In this document: positions 17,000 through 25,189 of the stretch, in pieces | How positions within the stretch are numbered: position 1 is the first letter of the stretch | Layout: each line of letters opens with the position of its first letter | Source: Actinophytocola sp963727495 | Lineage (GTDB): Bacteria > Actinomycetota > Actinomycetes > Mycobacteriales > Pseudonocardiaceae | Assembly: GCA_963727495.1 (NCBI GenBank) | Contig: CAVSGQ010000005.1 | Span: forward strand, 124,001-188,000 | Direction: 5' to 3' | Length of the DNA stretch: 64,000 nt | The notes under the pieces: model-generated | The model's input: only the letters and a program-made list of their open reading frames with translations | What the model was told of the DNA's origin: nothing | Databases searched by the model: none | Position numbers and translations under genes: made by a program

Positions 17000-17683
17000 G
17001 TGGGACGAAAGCCGGTTGGTGTGGTTCTGGGGGCCACTGGGGGGATTGGCCGATCTGTCGTGAATGTGCTCGGTGATGGTCACACCCTGTGCCTGGCTGG
17101 TCGCGACGAAGCCGCGCTCAAGTCGATGACCACCACCCTCCCGGACGCCTTTCACTGGACCGTCGACCTCGCGACGTCGGAGGGCATGGACGTGGTCCCG
17201 GCCGAGCTGGCGGCGGTGGACGTGCTCGTGCACTGCGCCGGCGTGTTCGAGCCCGACACGCCGGAGAGCGTGTGGCAGGACGTCTTCGCGGTGAACCTGT
17301 TCGGCGTGGTCGACGTGACCCGCAGGCTGCTGCCGGCGGTGCGCGCCGCCCGCGGCCGGATCATCGTGGTCAACTCGTCGGTCGTCGCCCGCTCCCCGGT
17401 CGGCCGCTCGGCGTACGCGGCGAGCAAGCACGCCCTGCGCGTGTTCACCCGGGCCCTGCACGAGGAGGAGCTGGACAACGGCGTCCGGGTCACCAGCATC
17501 TACCCGGGCCGGGTCGCGACCGAGATGCAGCGGGCGGTGCGCCGGTCGGAGGGCGGCCCGTTCGAGTCCGAGCGCTACCTGACCCCGGAGTCGGTGGCGT
17601 CCGCGGTCTCGTTCGTGCTGTCCACGCCCCCCGGCGCGCACCTGGCGGAGCTGCTGATGGAGCCGGCACGCCTGCCCCGGTGA
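17000..17683 (+). CDS. SDR-family oxidoreductase
   Basis: 227-aa classical short-chain dehydrogenase. It shows the nucleotide-binding motif GATGGIGRS, the VLVHCAGVFE strand (NNAG equivalent HCAG), the catalytic Ser in VVNSSVVA and the YAASK catalytic pair. The C-terminus is short, as in NADP-dependent relatives. The GTG start at 17000 follows AAAGGGAAC. It is followed after 7 bp by the kinase-LLM gene, so the two are probably co-transcribed. Substrate unknown. Confidence 0.9.
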   Translation: MGRKPVGVVLGATGGIGRSVVNVLGDGHTLCLAGRDEAALKSMTTTLPDAFHWTVDLATSEGMDVVPAELAAVDVLVHCAGVFEPDTPESVWQDVFAVNLFGVVDVTRRLLPAVRAARGRIIVVNSSVVARSPVGRSAYAASKHALRVFTRALHEEELDNGVRVTSIYPGRVATEMQRAVRRSEGGPFESERYLTPESVASAVSFVLSTPPGAHLAELLMEPARLPR

Positions 17684-17690
17684 CCATAGG

Positions 17691-19178
17691 GTGGCCGGTG
17701 TGACGCTCGCGCTGCCGTCGCCGTGTGTGGTGGTCCTGGCCGGGCCGGGCGCCTCGGGCAAGTCGACCTGGGCGGCCGAGCACTTCCCGGCCGACACCGT
17801 CGTGTCCAGCGACCGGCTGCGCGCGGTGGCGGGCGCGGGCGAGGACGACATCGCCGCCAGCGCCGACGCGTTCGCGCTGCTGGAGCAGATCGTCGCGGCG
17901 CGGCTGGCGCGCGGGCTGACCACGGTGATCGACACGCTGGGGCTGGACACCGACCGCAGGCGGGCCTGGCTGGAGCGGGCCCGCCGGCACGGGCTGCCGT
18001 GCGTGGCGGTCGCGTTCGACACCCCCGCCGCCGAGTGCCGGGCGCGCAACCGCGACCGCGCCAAGCGCATTCCCGCCGACGTCCTGACCGCGCAGCTGCG
18101 GAGCTGGCGGACGGTCCGCGACCTGCTGCCCGCCGAGGGGTACGACGACGTCCTCACCCCGCGACCGGTCCGGGTGGTGGCGGCCCCGTTCGCGACGTCA
18201 CCGGAGGCCGTGGCGCGGCAGCGGGAGCGGCCGACCGGGCTGCGGTTCGGCCTGCACCTGTCCGCGTTCACGTTCGACGGCGGCGCCCCGCGGACCGCGG
18301 CGCGGCTGCGGGAGATCGCAGCCGGTGCGGAGGAGGCCGGCTTCGACGCGATCTACGTGATGGACCACTTCCGGCAGATCCCGCAGGTCGGCCGGGCGTG
18401 GGACAACTTCCTGGAGAGCTACACCACGCTGGCCTACCTGGCCGCGTGCACCGAGCGCGTCCGGCTCGGGGCCCTGGTCACCGGCATCACGTACCGCAAC
18501 GTGGCGCACCTGGGCAAGATCGTCGCGACGCTGGACGTGCTCAGCGGCGGGCGCGCGGTCTGCGGGCTGGGCCTGGCCTGGTTCGCGGCCGAGCACGCCG
18601 CCTACGGCTGGGACTTCCCGCCGGCCGCCCGGCGGTACGCGCTGCTCGAGGACGCCCTGCGGCTGCTGCCGCTGCTGTGGGGACCGGGCAGCCCGGCGTT
18701 CGAGGGCCGGGTGCTCTCGGTCCCCGAGGCCACCTGCTACCCGCGCCCGCTGCAGGAGCACGTCCCGATCGTGGTGGGCGGCGGGGGAGAGCGGCGCACG
18801 CTGCGGCTGGCCGCCCGGCACGCCGATGCCGCCAACGTGCTCGGCGACGTGGACACCGTGCGGCGCAAGGCATCCGTGCTGCGCGCGCACTGCGCCGAGG
18901 CCGGCCGCGAGCCGATCGAGCTGACCCACCTGTCCACCGCGCTGGTGGGTACCGACGACCGCGAGGTGGCCGGCCTCGTCGACCGGCTGCGCCCGCGCCG
19001 CCAGGACGCGGCCCGCTACGCCGCCGCGGTCAACGCCGGGACCGTCGACGACCACATCGGGCGGTTCCGCGAGCTGGCCGAGGCGGGCGCCACCGAGGTC
19101 ATGGTGCGGCTGCCGGACCTGACCGGTGCCGAGCCGCTCGCCCGGATGGCGAAGGTCATCTCGGCGTTCCGTGCCTGA
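17691..19178 (+). CDS. fusion of P-loop kinase domain and F420-type LLM oxidoreductase
   Basis: 495 aa in two parts. Residues about 8-175 are a small P-loop ATPase/kinase (Walker A LAGPGASGKSTW, then VIDTLGLDTDRRRAWLERA) of the type seen in polynucleotide-kinase-like proteins. Residues about 182-495 are a luciferase-like monooxygenase domain with FGLHLSAFTFDG, GFDAIYVMDHF and RVRLGALVTGITYRN, resembling F420-dependent LLM oxidoreductases. GTG at 17691 or 17700 may start it. The gene follows an SDR by 7 bp. Fusions of this kind occur in actinobacteria, but the linked chemistry is unknown to me. Confidence 0.88.
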   Translation: MAGVTLALPSPCVVVLAGPGASGKSTWAAEHFPADTVVSSDRLRAVAGAGEDDIAASADAFALLEQIVAARLARGLTTVIDTLGLDTDRRRAWLERARRHGLPCVAVAFDTPAAECRARNRDRAKRIPADVLTAQLRSWRTVRDLLPAEGYDDVLTPRPVRVVAAPFATSPEAVARQRERPTGLRFGLHLSAFTFDGGAPRTAARLREIAAGAEEAGFDAIYVMDHFRQIPQVGRAWDNFLESYTTLAYLAACTERVRLGALVTGITYRNVAHLGKIVATLDVLSGGRAVCGLGLAWFAAEHAAYGWDFPPAARRYALLEDALRLLPLLWGPGSPAFEGRVLSVPEATCYPRPLQEHVPIVVGGGGERRTLRLAARHADAANVLGDVDTVRRKASVLRAHCAEAGREPIELTHLSTALVGTDDREVAGLVDRLRPRRQDAARYAAAVNAGTVDDHIGRFRELAEAGATEVMVRLPDLTGAEPLARMAKVISAFRA

Positions 19179-19183
19179 GCCGC

Positions 19184-19990
19184 TCAGCCGGCGCGCTCGA
19201 CCCGGGCGTGCCGGACCAGGAACCTGCCCTGCTCGCGGACCTGCTCGAACGCCGCGTCGTTGAGCAGCACGCAGCTGCCGGACACGGACGTGACCTCGAC
19301 CGTGATGGACCGGTCGTTGTCCAGGTTGGTCACCGTGAGGCGGGTGCCGATCGGGAACTGGTTGCTGGACGCGGCGGGCGCACCGTCCTCACCGGACAGC
19401 GTGACCGTGGACCCGGCACACACGACCTCACCCGGCGCGTCACCGGACGGGTCGTTCGCGGGCTGCTCCGCGGGGGTCCGTGCCGCGGGCTGGTCGGGTC
19501 GCACGTCGGCCGCGCAGCCCGCCGCCGCGCGGCGCTGCTGGATCAGGTCGACGACCGCCTGCCGGTTGGCGATCCTGGCCTCGGACTGGGCGTCCGGGGC
19601 GGCCCGCTGGCCCGCGATGAAGTTCAGGTTGTTCCGCAGCGCGGTGTCCAGCCCGGCGCACGACTCGCCCGAGCCGCCGGTGTCGATCGGCTGCGCGACG
19701 ACGTCCCCGGTGCAGCCGGCGACCTGGCGGCGCTGCTGGATCTGGTCCACGACGGCGAGCCGGTTGGCGATCCTGGCCTCGGACTGCGCGTCCGGGGCGG
19801 CCTGCTGGCCGGCGACGAACGTCAGGTTGTTCCGCAGCGCGGTGTCCAGCCCCTGGCAGGACTCCGCCGCCTCGCTGTCCCCGCCGCCGGCCGCGACCGC
19901 GCCGGCCGCGATGCCCGCGGCGCCGAGCAGCGCGGCGAGCCCGATGCGCGCGCGCCTGCGGTGCCGGCCGTTGCCTCCGAACAGGGACAT
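19184..19990 (-). CDS. secreted two-repeat protein with RlpA-like C-terminal barrel
   Basis: 268 aa from ATG 19990 (GGAGGAGTGGCGC upstream). A basic N-terminus and hydrophobic segment (about 12-34) form a signal anchor or signal peptide. Two tandem 50-residue repeats at about 44-93 and 110-159 start SC(Q/A)GLDTALRNNL and end in a Cys. They differ at only eight positions, and each has two Cys that could pair. A Pro-rich linker leads to a C-terminal double-psi-barrel-like domain (about 185-265) with SSNQFPIGTRLTVTNLDN. It is probably exported and bound to the envelope. Function unknown. Confidence 0.8.
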   Translation of the reverse strand: MSLFGGNGRHRRRARIGLAALLGAAGIAAGAVAAGGGDSEAAESCQGLDTALRNNLTFVAGQQAAPDAQSEARIANRLAVVDQIQQRRQVAGCTGDVVAQPIDTGGSGESCAGLDTALRNNLNFIAGQRAAPDAQSEARIANRQAVVDLIQQRRAAAGCAADVRPDQPAARTPAEQPANDPSGDAPGEVVCAGSTVTLSGEDGAPAASSNQFPIGTRLTVTNLDNDRSITVEVTSVSGSCVLLNDAAFEQVREQGRFLVRHARVERAG

Positions 19991-20012
19991 GCGCCACTCC
20001 TCCGGTCCGTCC

Positions 20013-20041
20013 CCCACCCGCCTCTGGATACGGCGGGTGGG
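20013..20041 (-). terminator. hairpin terminator after the secreted-protein gene
   Basis: CCCACCCGCC, nine-nt loop, GGCGGGTGGG: a perfect 10-bp stem. It lies downstream (minus strand) of the gene ending at 20075 and upstream of the gene starting at 19990, so it should separate the two transcripts. Confidence 0.7.
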
Positions 20042-20074
20042 CCGGAGTGGTTCAAACCAATCGGGGAACGCGCG

Positions 20075-21277
20075 TCAGCCGTCGTAGCTGGCCTGCTTCA
20101 CGGCGAACACGTTGCGGTTGCCCGCGCCCTCCTGCAGCGTCCACAGCAGGTCCGGGTTCGTCGCGTCCTCCCAGTACGAGATGCTCTCGCCGCTGCTCAC
20201 CCACGAGTAGGTCGTCGAGCCCGCGCTCGGGGTCCAGTAGTAGAGCTTCTTCTGGCCCGACGAGTTGAACCACCAGCGCCCGTTGTGCGACGCGACCCCG
20301 TTGAGGTTGTACCAGGGAAGCCGCAGCGCCTGGCTGGCCGTCGTGGACGCGGCGAACGTCGTCGCGCCGGAGGCGAACGGGAAGCGGACCGCACGCGGGG
20401 CACGGTTGGGGTAGGACGAGCAGGACTGGCAGGTGTACTCGGTCATCACGATCGACCTGCTGACCCGGTCCAGGGAGATGGTCGACCACACCAGGTTCGT
20501 GCCCGACGTGGTGTTCGACGTGATCGTGCCGATCTGCGGCAGCACGTAGGCGTAGTTGTGCGCGTAGTAGACGGTGTCCGACTGGCGGCCGATCTGGTCG
20601 GAGGTGCCACCGGTGTTCGTCTTGAGGATCTTGCGCATGTCGAACACCCGCATGCCGTGCCCGGTGTCCGCGACGTAGAGGTAGTCGCCGTACCAGGACA
20701 CGCCGCCCGCGTGGATCGGGATGTCCTTGAAGTCCGGAGTGGACCCCGTGCCGGTCGGCTGGACGAGAAGCACCTTGCGGTACTTGTTGGGGTAGGTGGC
20801 GTCCCAGTCGACCAGGGTGATCCGGCTGCGCTCCTGGCTGCCGCCGCACGCGTCCCGGGTGTACCAGCTGACCAGCACGAGCTGGTGGCCGTCGTAGTTG
20901 CCGCTGTTCGCGGTCCCCACCGCGTCCCGGCTGGTGGTGATGCCCTGCGGGTAGTTCTTGCAGTCCGAGTTGTCCGTGTTGTCGAACCGGAAGCCACCGG
21001 AGAGCCCGCCGATGGAGAACGACGACGGCAGCGCCTTGCGGTCGTGGTTGGCGTGGTCCATCACCGTGTGGACCGCGGCGGTGCCCAGCTTCGACACCAG
21101 CGCCGAGTTGATCGTGTCGAACTGGTGGTAGTTCGCGCTCAGCGTGTACTCGCTCGCGGGCAGGGTGGTCGGCCCGCTCGCGGCGGTCGCCGGGAAGGAA
21201 CCGGTGACCGCGCCGGCGACGAGCGCGGTGGCGGCGAGGACGCCGCTGACAGCGGCGAGGCGACGGCGCGAGAACAT
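20075..21277 (-). CDS. secreted protein of unknown function, propeller-like
   Basis: 400 aa from ATG 21277 with GGGGGAG upstream. The N-terminus is a clear Sec signal peptide (MFSRRRLAAVSG, hydrophobic stretch, cleavage after ATA near residue 32). The mature part is rich in Trp, Tyr, Ser and Thr and shows recurring strand motifs (GGVSWYGDYLYVADTGHGM, VVYYAHNYAYVLP-like, HNGRWWFNSSGQ, ISYWEDATNPDLLW). This suggests a beta-propeller. Four Cys occur, two in TCQSC. I know no function. It stands alone, and a terminator follows. Confidence 0.75.
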   Translation of the reverse strand: MFSRRRLAAVSGVLAATALVAGAVTGSFPATAASGPTTLPASEYTLSANYHQFDTINSALVSKLGTAAVHTVMDHANHDRKALPSSFSIGGLSGGFRFDNTDNSDCKNYPQGITTSRDAVGTANSGNYDGHQLVLVSWYTRDACGGSQERSRITLVDWDATYPNKYRKVLLVQPTGTGSTPDFKDIPIHAGGVSWYGDYLYVADTGHGMRVFDMRKILKTNTGGTSDQIGRQSDTVYYAHNYAYVLPQIGTITSNTTSGTNLVWSTISLDRVSRSIVMTEYTCQSCSSYPNRAPRAVRFPFASGATTFAASTTASQALRLPWYNLNGVASHNGRWWFNSSGQKKLYYWTPSAGSTTYSWVSSGESISYWEDATNPDLLWTLQEGAGNRNVFAVKQASYDG

Positions 21278-21453
21278 GACTCCCCCGAAAGTCGATCGAC
21301 AAGCCGTGGCACACCGTATTGCGCCGCCCCGCCCCGTGCAAGCACCGCGAACCTGGGATGCGCAATGTGGGAGGTGCCGGGCGATTCCGCGCCGTGCCAC
21401 CGTTCTCGGGGGCGAAGCAGCCGTACGAGTTCCCGGACCTCAAGGACACGCCG

Positions 21454-22950
21454 ATGGCAACCTCGCAGAACGCGGGGGTGGAGGGGCGCCTGCGCCGCAC
21501 ACTCACCGCACCCAAGATCGCCTTCCTGGTCATCGCCGCGGCGGCGCCGCTGACCGCGGTGGTCGGCACCGTGCCGCTGGCCTTCGTGCTGGGCAACGGC
21601 GCCGGGCTGCCCGGGGTGTTCGTCTTCGCCGGGCTGACCCTGCTGTGCTTCTCCGTGGGCTACGCGGCGATGAGCAGCCGCGTGGTCAACGCGGGCGGCT
21701 TCTACCCCTACCTCTCCGCCGGTCTGGGCCGGCCCGTCGCGGTGGCCGGCGGGATCGTCGCGGTGATCGCCTACCCGGCCGCGGCGATCGGGCTGGCCGG
21801 CGCCTTCGGCTACTTCACCCAGATCCTGGCCGCCTCCTACGGGCTCGACCTGCCCTGGGAGGTCTGGTCCGCGCTGGGCGTGGCGGGCATGGCGGTGCTC
21901 GGCTACCGGCAGATCGACGTGTCCGCGAAGGTCCTGGCGGTCTTCATCGTCGCCGAGGTCGGCCTGCTGGCCGTGCTGGACATCGGGGTGCTGGCGCACC
22001 ACGGCGTGTCCGCGTTGCCGGCGACGTCGTTCCGCCCGGACAGCGTGCTGGCCGGCGGGGTGGGCGTGTCGATGATGTTCGCGTTCATGTCCTACATCGG
22101 GTTCGAGTCGGCCGCGCTGTACGGCGAGGAGTCGGCCAACCCCACCCGCAGCGTGCCGCTGGCCACCTACGCGGCGGTCGGCGTGATCACCGTGTTCTAC
22201 ACGTTCACCAGCTGGGTCGCGGTGGGCGCGATCGGTGCGGGCAACGTGGCGGCGGTGGCCGGGGAGCAGCTGGGCAACCTCTTCTTCGCGCTGAGCGACC
22301 AGAACGTCGGCGCGCCGGCGACCTCGATCATGCAGGTGTTCATCTGCACCAGCCTGTTCGCCGCGATGCTCGCCCTGCACAACGCCGGCAACCGGTACGT
22401 CTTCACGCTGGGTCGCGAGCGGGTGCTGCCCCGCTGGCTCGGCGCGGTGCACCGGCGGCACGGCTCGCCGCACCGCACGAGCGTGGCCCAGATCGTGGTG
22501 ACCGTGGTGCTCGTGGCCGCCTTCGCGGTGGCCGGGCTGGACCCGTACCTGAACCTGGCCACCAGCCTGGTCGGCCTCGGCACCCTGGGCATCATCGTGC
22601 TGCAGGCCGGCGCCGCGCTCTCGGTCGTGGCGGTGTTCTGGCGGCGCACCGACCGGCACTGGTGGCGAACCGTCCTCGCGCCGCTGCTGGCGGTCGCCGG
22701 GCTGGGCACCGCGGTGGTGCTGCTGGTGGCCAACTTCGCCACCATGACGGGCACCGCGAACCCCGTCGTCGGGGCGATCCCGTGGCTGCTGCTGGCCGGT
22801 GCCGTGGCCGGGTTCGGCTACGCGGTGTGGCTGCGCTCGGCCCGTCCGGACCGCTACGCCGCCATCGGCACCGGCACGCGGCCGGCACCGCGGACGGCGC
22901 CGGGCGAGGAGCCCGTCCCCGGCGAGGTCCGGCTCGACGACGCGGCCTGA
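21454..22950 (+). CDS. APC-superfamily amino acid permease
   Basis: 498-aa permease with about 12 transmembrane helices. Helix 1 starts with LTAPKIAFLVIAAAAPLTAV, followed by the broken-helix segment GNGAGLPGVFVFAG. The conserved ANPTRSVPLAT turn and FESAALYGEES in the middle, and the NAGNRYVFTLGRERVLPRWL loop, are typical of amino acid/polyamine/organocation transporters. The ATG at 21454 follows AAGGAC; the open frame begins earlier but overlaps a promoter region. The transported amine or amino acid cannot be deduced. Confidence 0.92.
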   Translation: MATSQNAGVEGRLRRTLTAPKIAFLVIAAAAPLTAVVGTVPLAFVLGNGAGLPGVFVFAGLTLLCFSVGYAAMSSRVVNAGGFYPYLSAGLGRPVAVAGGIVAVIAYPAAAIGLAGAFGYFTQILAASYGLDLPWEVWSALGVAGMAVLGYRQIDVSAKVLAVFIVAEVGLLAVLDIGVLAHHGVSALPATSFRPDSVLAGGVGVSMMFAFMSYIGFESAALYGEESANPTRSVPLATYAAVGVITVFYTFTSWVAVGAIGAGNVAAVAGEQLGNLFFALSDQNVGAPATSIMQVFICTSLFAAMLALHNAGNRYVFTLGRERVLPRWLGAVHRRHGSPHRTSVAQIVVTVVLVAAFAVAGLDPYLNLATSLVGLGTLGIIVLQAGAALSVVAVFWRRTDRHWWRTVLAPLLAVAGLGTAVVLLVANFATMTGTANPVVGAIPWLLLAGAVAGFGYAVWLRSARPDRYAAIGTGTRPAPRTAPGEEPVPGEVRLDDAA

Positions 22951-23027
22951 GGCCGTGCCGGCCGGCCCGGCGGCCGTTCATGGTGGATGATTCCGGTGAT
23001 CGCACCACACCATGAGGGAGCCGTCGA

Positions 23028-23822
23028 ATGGTCAGCGAGAACGCCGCCAGGCTGGCGGTGCTCATCGACGCGGACAACGCGCAGCCGTCGATCACCGAGG
23101 GGTTGCTCGCCGAGGTGGCCAAGTACGGCACCGCGCACGTCAAACGCGCCTACGGCGACTGGACCGGCACCAGCCTGAAGGGCTGGAAGGACCAGCTGCT
23201 CGCGCAGTCGATCCAGCCCATCCAGCAGTTCGCGTACACGACCGGGAAGAACGCCACCGACGCGGCGATGGTCATCGACGCGATGGACCTGCTGTACTCG
23301 GAGCGCTTCGACGGGTTCTGCATCGTCTCCAGCGACAGCGACTTCACCCGCCTGGCCGCACGGCTGCGCGAGTCCGGCCTCACCGTCTACGGCTTCGGCG
23401 AGCGCAAGACGCCCAAGCCGTTCGTGTCCGCCTGCGACAAGTTCATCTACGTCGAGAACCTCGGCTATCCCGACGGCGCGGCCGCGGAGGCCGACGCCGC
23501 GCCGCGGTCGCGAACCGCCATCCCGGCCGCGCAGCTCAAGCGCGACGCCGCGCTGGTCGGCCAGCTGCGCAACGCCGTGGAGGCCGCCTCCGACGACGAC
23601 GGCTGGGCCGCGCTCGCGTCGGTCGGCCACATCATCACCAACCAGCAGCCCGACTTCGACTCCCGCAACTACGGCTACGCCAAGCTCAGCGACCTGATCG
23701 CCGCGACCACGCTGTTCGAGATGGACCGGCGCAGCCCCGGCGACGGCAAGCCGGAGATCATCTACGCCCGGGAGAAGCGACGCCGCACGAGCCGCCGGGC
23801 CCAGCCGGCGCGAGCCAAGTAG
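23028..23822 (+). CDS. NYN-domain RNase-like protein with OST-HTH/LOTUS domain
   Basis: 264 aa. The N-terminal NYN (PIN-like) domain, about residues 8-150, has acidic metal-binding positions in AVLIDADNAQ, KNATDAAMVIDAMDLLY and CIVSSDSDFTRLA. This suggests an RNA or DNA nuclease. The C-terminal part, about 175-250, is an OST-HTH/LOTUS winged helix (LRNAVEAASDDDGWAALA, DFDSRNYGYAKLSDLIA) thought to bind RNA or G-quadruplexes. The basic tail ends at the left border of the first 21-bp repeat array. Start GTG or ATG context: ATG 23028 follows GAGGGAG. Confidence 0.93.
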   Translation: MVSENAARLAVLIDADNAQPSITEGLLAEVAKYGTAHVKRAYGDWTGTSLKGWKDQLLAQSIQPIQQFAYTTGKNATDAAMVIDAMDLLYSERFDGFCIVSSDSDFTRLAARLRESGLTVYGFGERKTPKPFVSACDKFIYVENLGYPDGAAAEADAAPRSRTAIPAAQLKRDAALVGQLRNAVEAASDDDGWAALASVGHIITNQQPDFDSRNYGYAKLSDLIAATTLFEMDRRSPGDGKPEIIYAREKRRRTSRRAQPARAK

Positions 23823-23846
23823 CCCGACCCACCCCGGGGCATTCGC

Positions 23847-24285
23847 GAGCCGACCCGTGGCGCGGTCGAGCCGACCCGTGGCGCGCTCGAGTCGACCTAT
23901 GGCGCGGTCGAGTTGGCGTGTGGCGCGGTCGAGTCGACTCCGCGCGGCGGGCCGGCTGGGCGATGCCAGGGGTCGACTGGGCGGTGCGACGGGGTCGGCT
24001 GGGCGATGCCAGGGGTCGGCGCGGCGATGTGACGGGTCGGTTCGCTGGTGCCAGGGGTCGGCTGGGCGGTGCGACGGGTCGGCTGGGCGATGCCAGGGGT
24101 CGGCGCGGCGATGTCACGGGTCGGCTCGGCGATGCCAGGGGTCGGCTGGGCGATGTCACGGGTCGGCTCGGCGATGCCAGGGGTCGGCTGGGCGATGTCA
24201 CGGGTCGGCTGGGTGGTGCCAGGGGTCGGCTCGGTGGTGCGACGGGTCGGCTGGGTGGTGCCGGGGGTCGGCTCGGTGGTGTGGC
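23847..24285. repeat. 21-bp degenerate repeat array 1, bipartite and inverted
   Basis: Left arm (23847-23930): four 21-bp units beginning GAGCCGACCCGTGGCGCG. After a short switch zone, the right arm (about 23949-24285) has about sixteen 21-bp units of the opposite orientation, each starting GGGTCGGCTGGGCGATG and ending alternately in CCAG or TCAC/CGAC. The reverse complement of a right-arm unit reads GAGCCGACCCGTGACATC, the same motif as the left arm. There are no stops in several frames. No gene is supported inside; the next start is at 24344. Confidence 0.9.
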
Positions 24286-24329
24286 GGGTCGGGTCGCGAC
24301 CTGACGGTGCGCCGGTTAGTACGGATACG

Positions 24330-24335
24330 TATAGT
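24330..24335 (+). promoter_or_regulatory. -10 hexamer TATAGT of a probably leaderless MarR gene
   Basis: TATAGT ends 8 nt before the GTG at 24344, so transcription should begin at or next to the start codon. No ribosome site is present. The flanking TAGTACGGA repeats (24318-24326 and 24332-24340) around ATACGTAT may form the autoregulatory operator. Confidence 0.55.
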
Positions 24336-24343
24336 ACGGAACC

Positions 24344-24775
24344 GTGAAATCCGGATTCGTACCGAGCCGGTCCGCGCTGCTCGCGCTCCAGCGCGCGACC
24401 CACGCCACCCTGCAGGTGCTCGTCGCCGAGCTCGCCGAGCTGGAGCTGACCGCGTCGGAGATCAACGTGCTCGGCAACCTCGCCGACGGCCGGGCGCGCA
24501 CGGTCTCCGGGCTCGGCGCGGCCGTCGGCAGCCGGTCCTCCACCCTGACCGGCGTGCTCGACCGGCTGGAGCGGCGCGGGCTCGTCACCCGCACGGCGAG
24601 CGCGACCGACCGCCGCTCCCTCGTCGTGGAGCTGACCGCCGGGGGCCGAGACGCCGCCGCGTCGGTCCGCCGGACCGTCACCGCCCTCGAGCGCCGTGCC
24701 CTGCGACCGCTGCCGCCCGACGCGGTCGCCGGGTTCCACGCGGTGCTCGCCGCGCTGACGGAGGTGCCGGCATGA
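24344..24775 (+). CDS. MarR-family regulator
   Basis: 143 aa, winged-helix dimeric repressor type. Helices at the N-terminus (LLALQRATHATLQVLVAELA) are followed by the HTH (ASEINVLGNLADGRARTVSGL, split over two helices) and the wing RRGLVTRTASATDRRSLVVE with the conserved D-R pair. The GTG start sits 8 nt from a TATAGT box and lacks a Shine-Dalgarno sequence, suggesting leaderless mRNA. The stop overlaps the ATG of the next gene (ATGA). It probably controls that gene and itself. Confidence 0.9.
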   Translation: MKSGFVPSRSALLALQRATHATLQVLVAELAELELTASEINVLGNLADGRARTVSGLGAAVGSRSSTLTGVLDRLERRGLVTRTASATDRRSLVVELTAGGRDAAASVRRTVTALERRALRPLPPDAVAGFHAVLAALTEVPA

Positions 24776-25188
24776 CGACCCCGCCCGACGGCGCGGACCG
24801 GGAGTTCCGGGACCTGATGGCCGAGGTCGCCGCCGGGGCCGGGCGGTTCGGCCACCGCGAGCACGTCCACCTCACCTGGCTGGCCGTGCGCCGGTTCGGC
24901 GTGGCGGCGGCGATCGACGTGGTCGGCCGGGGCCTCGCGCACACCGCCCGGTACGCCGGCGCGCCGCAGAAGTACAACGTCACGCTCAGCCGCGCCTGGG
25001 TCGAGCTGGTCGGCCACCACGCCGAGGCCGAACCCGGCACCGCCGACTTCGCCACGTTCGCCGCGCACAACCCCGCCCTGCTGGACAAGCGGCTGATCGC
25101 GCGCTTCTACCACCCGGCCACGCTCGCCCGGGCGCGAACCGGGTGGGCGCCGCCGGACCGCGCGCCCTTCCCGTGGCAGCGCGCCTGA
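24772..25188 (+). CDS. conserved-looking hypothetical protein coupled to MarR
   Basis: 138 aa, predicted soluble and helical. Notable is the His-rich segment RFGHREHVHLTWLAVRRFG near residues 25-45, which could bind a metal, and a later WVELVGHHAE segment. No family was recognised with confidence. The ATG overlaps the MarR stop, so the two are co-translated and the protein may act in the response that the repressor controls. It is convergent with the DUF1905 gene with a one-base gap. Confidence 0.7.
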   Translation: MTTPPDGADREFRDLMAEVAAGAGRFGHREHVHLTWLAVRRFGVAAAIDVVGRGLAHTARYAGAPQKYNVTLSRAWVELVGHHAEAEPGTADFATFAAHNPALLDKRLIARFYHPATLARARTGWAPPDRAPFPWQRA

Positions 25189-25189
25189 G

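Noticed and set aside
17723..21553. 1276-residue open frame on the plus strand
   Set aside because: It is the +2 shadow of the kinase-LLM gene and then antisense to two secreted-protein genes. It is Arg/Gly/Pro-rich without domains; high GC removes stops.
23758..24201. 147-residue Ser-Arg-Pro repeat protein on the minus strand of array 1
   Set aside because: The frame exists only because 21-bp units lack stops. There is no ribosome site, and the encoded heptads have no coding signature.
23847..24285. CRISPR array
   Set aside because: The repeated units are directly adjacent, degenerate and switch orientation. There are no unique spacers and no cas genes.
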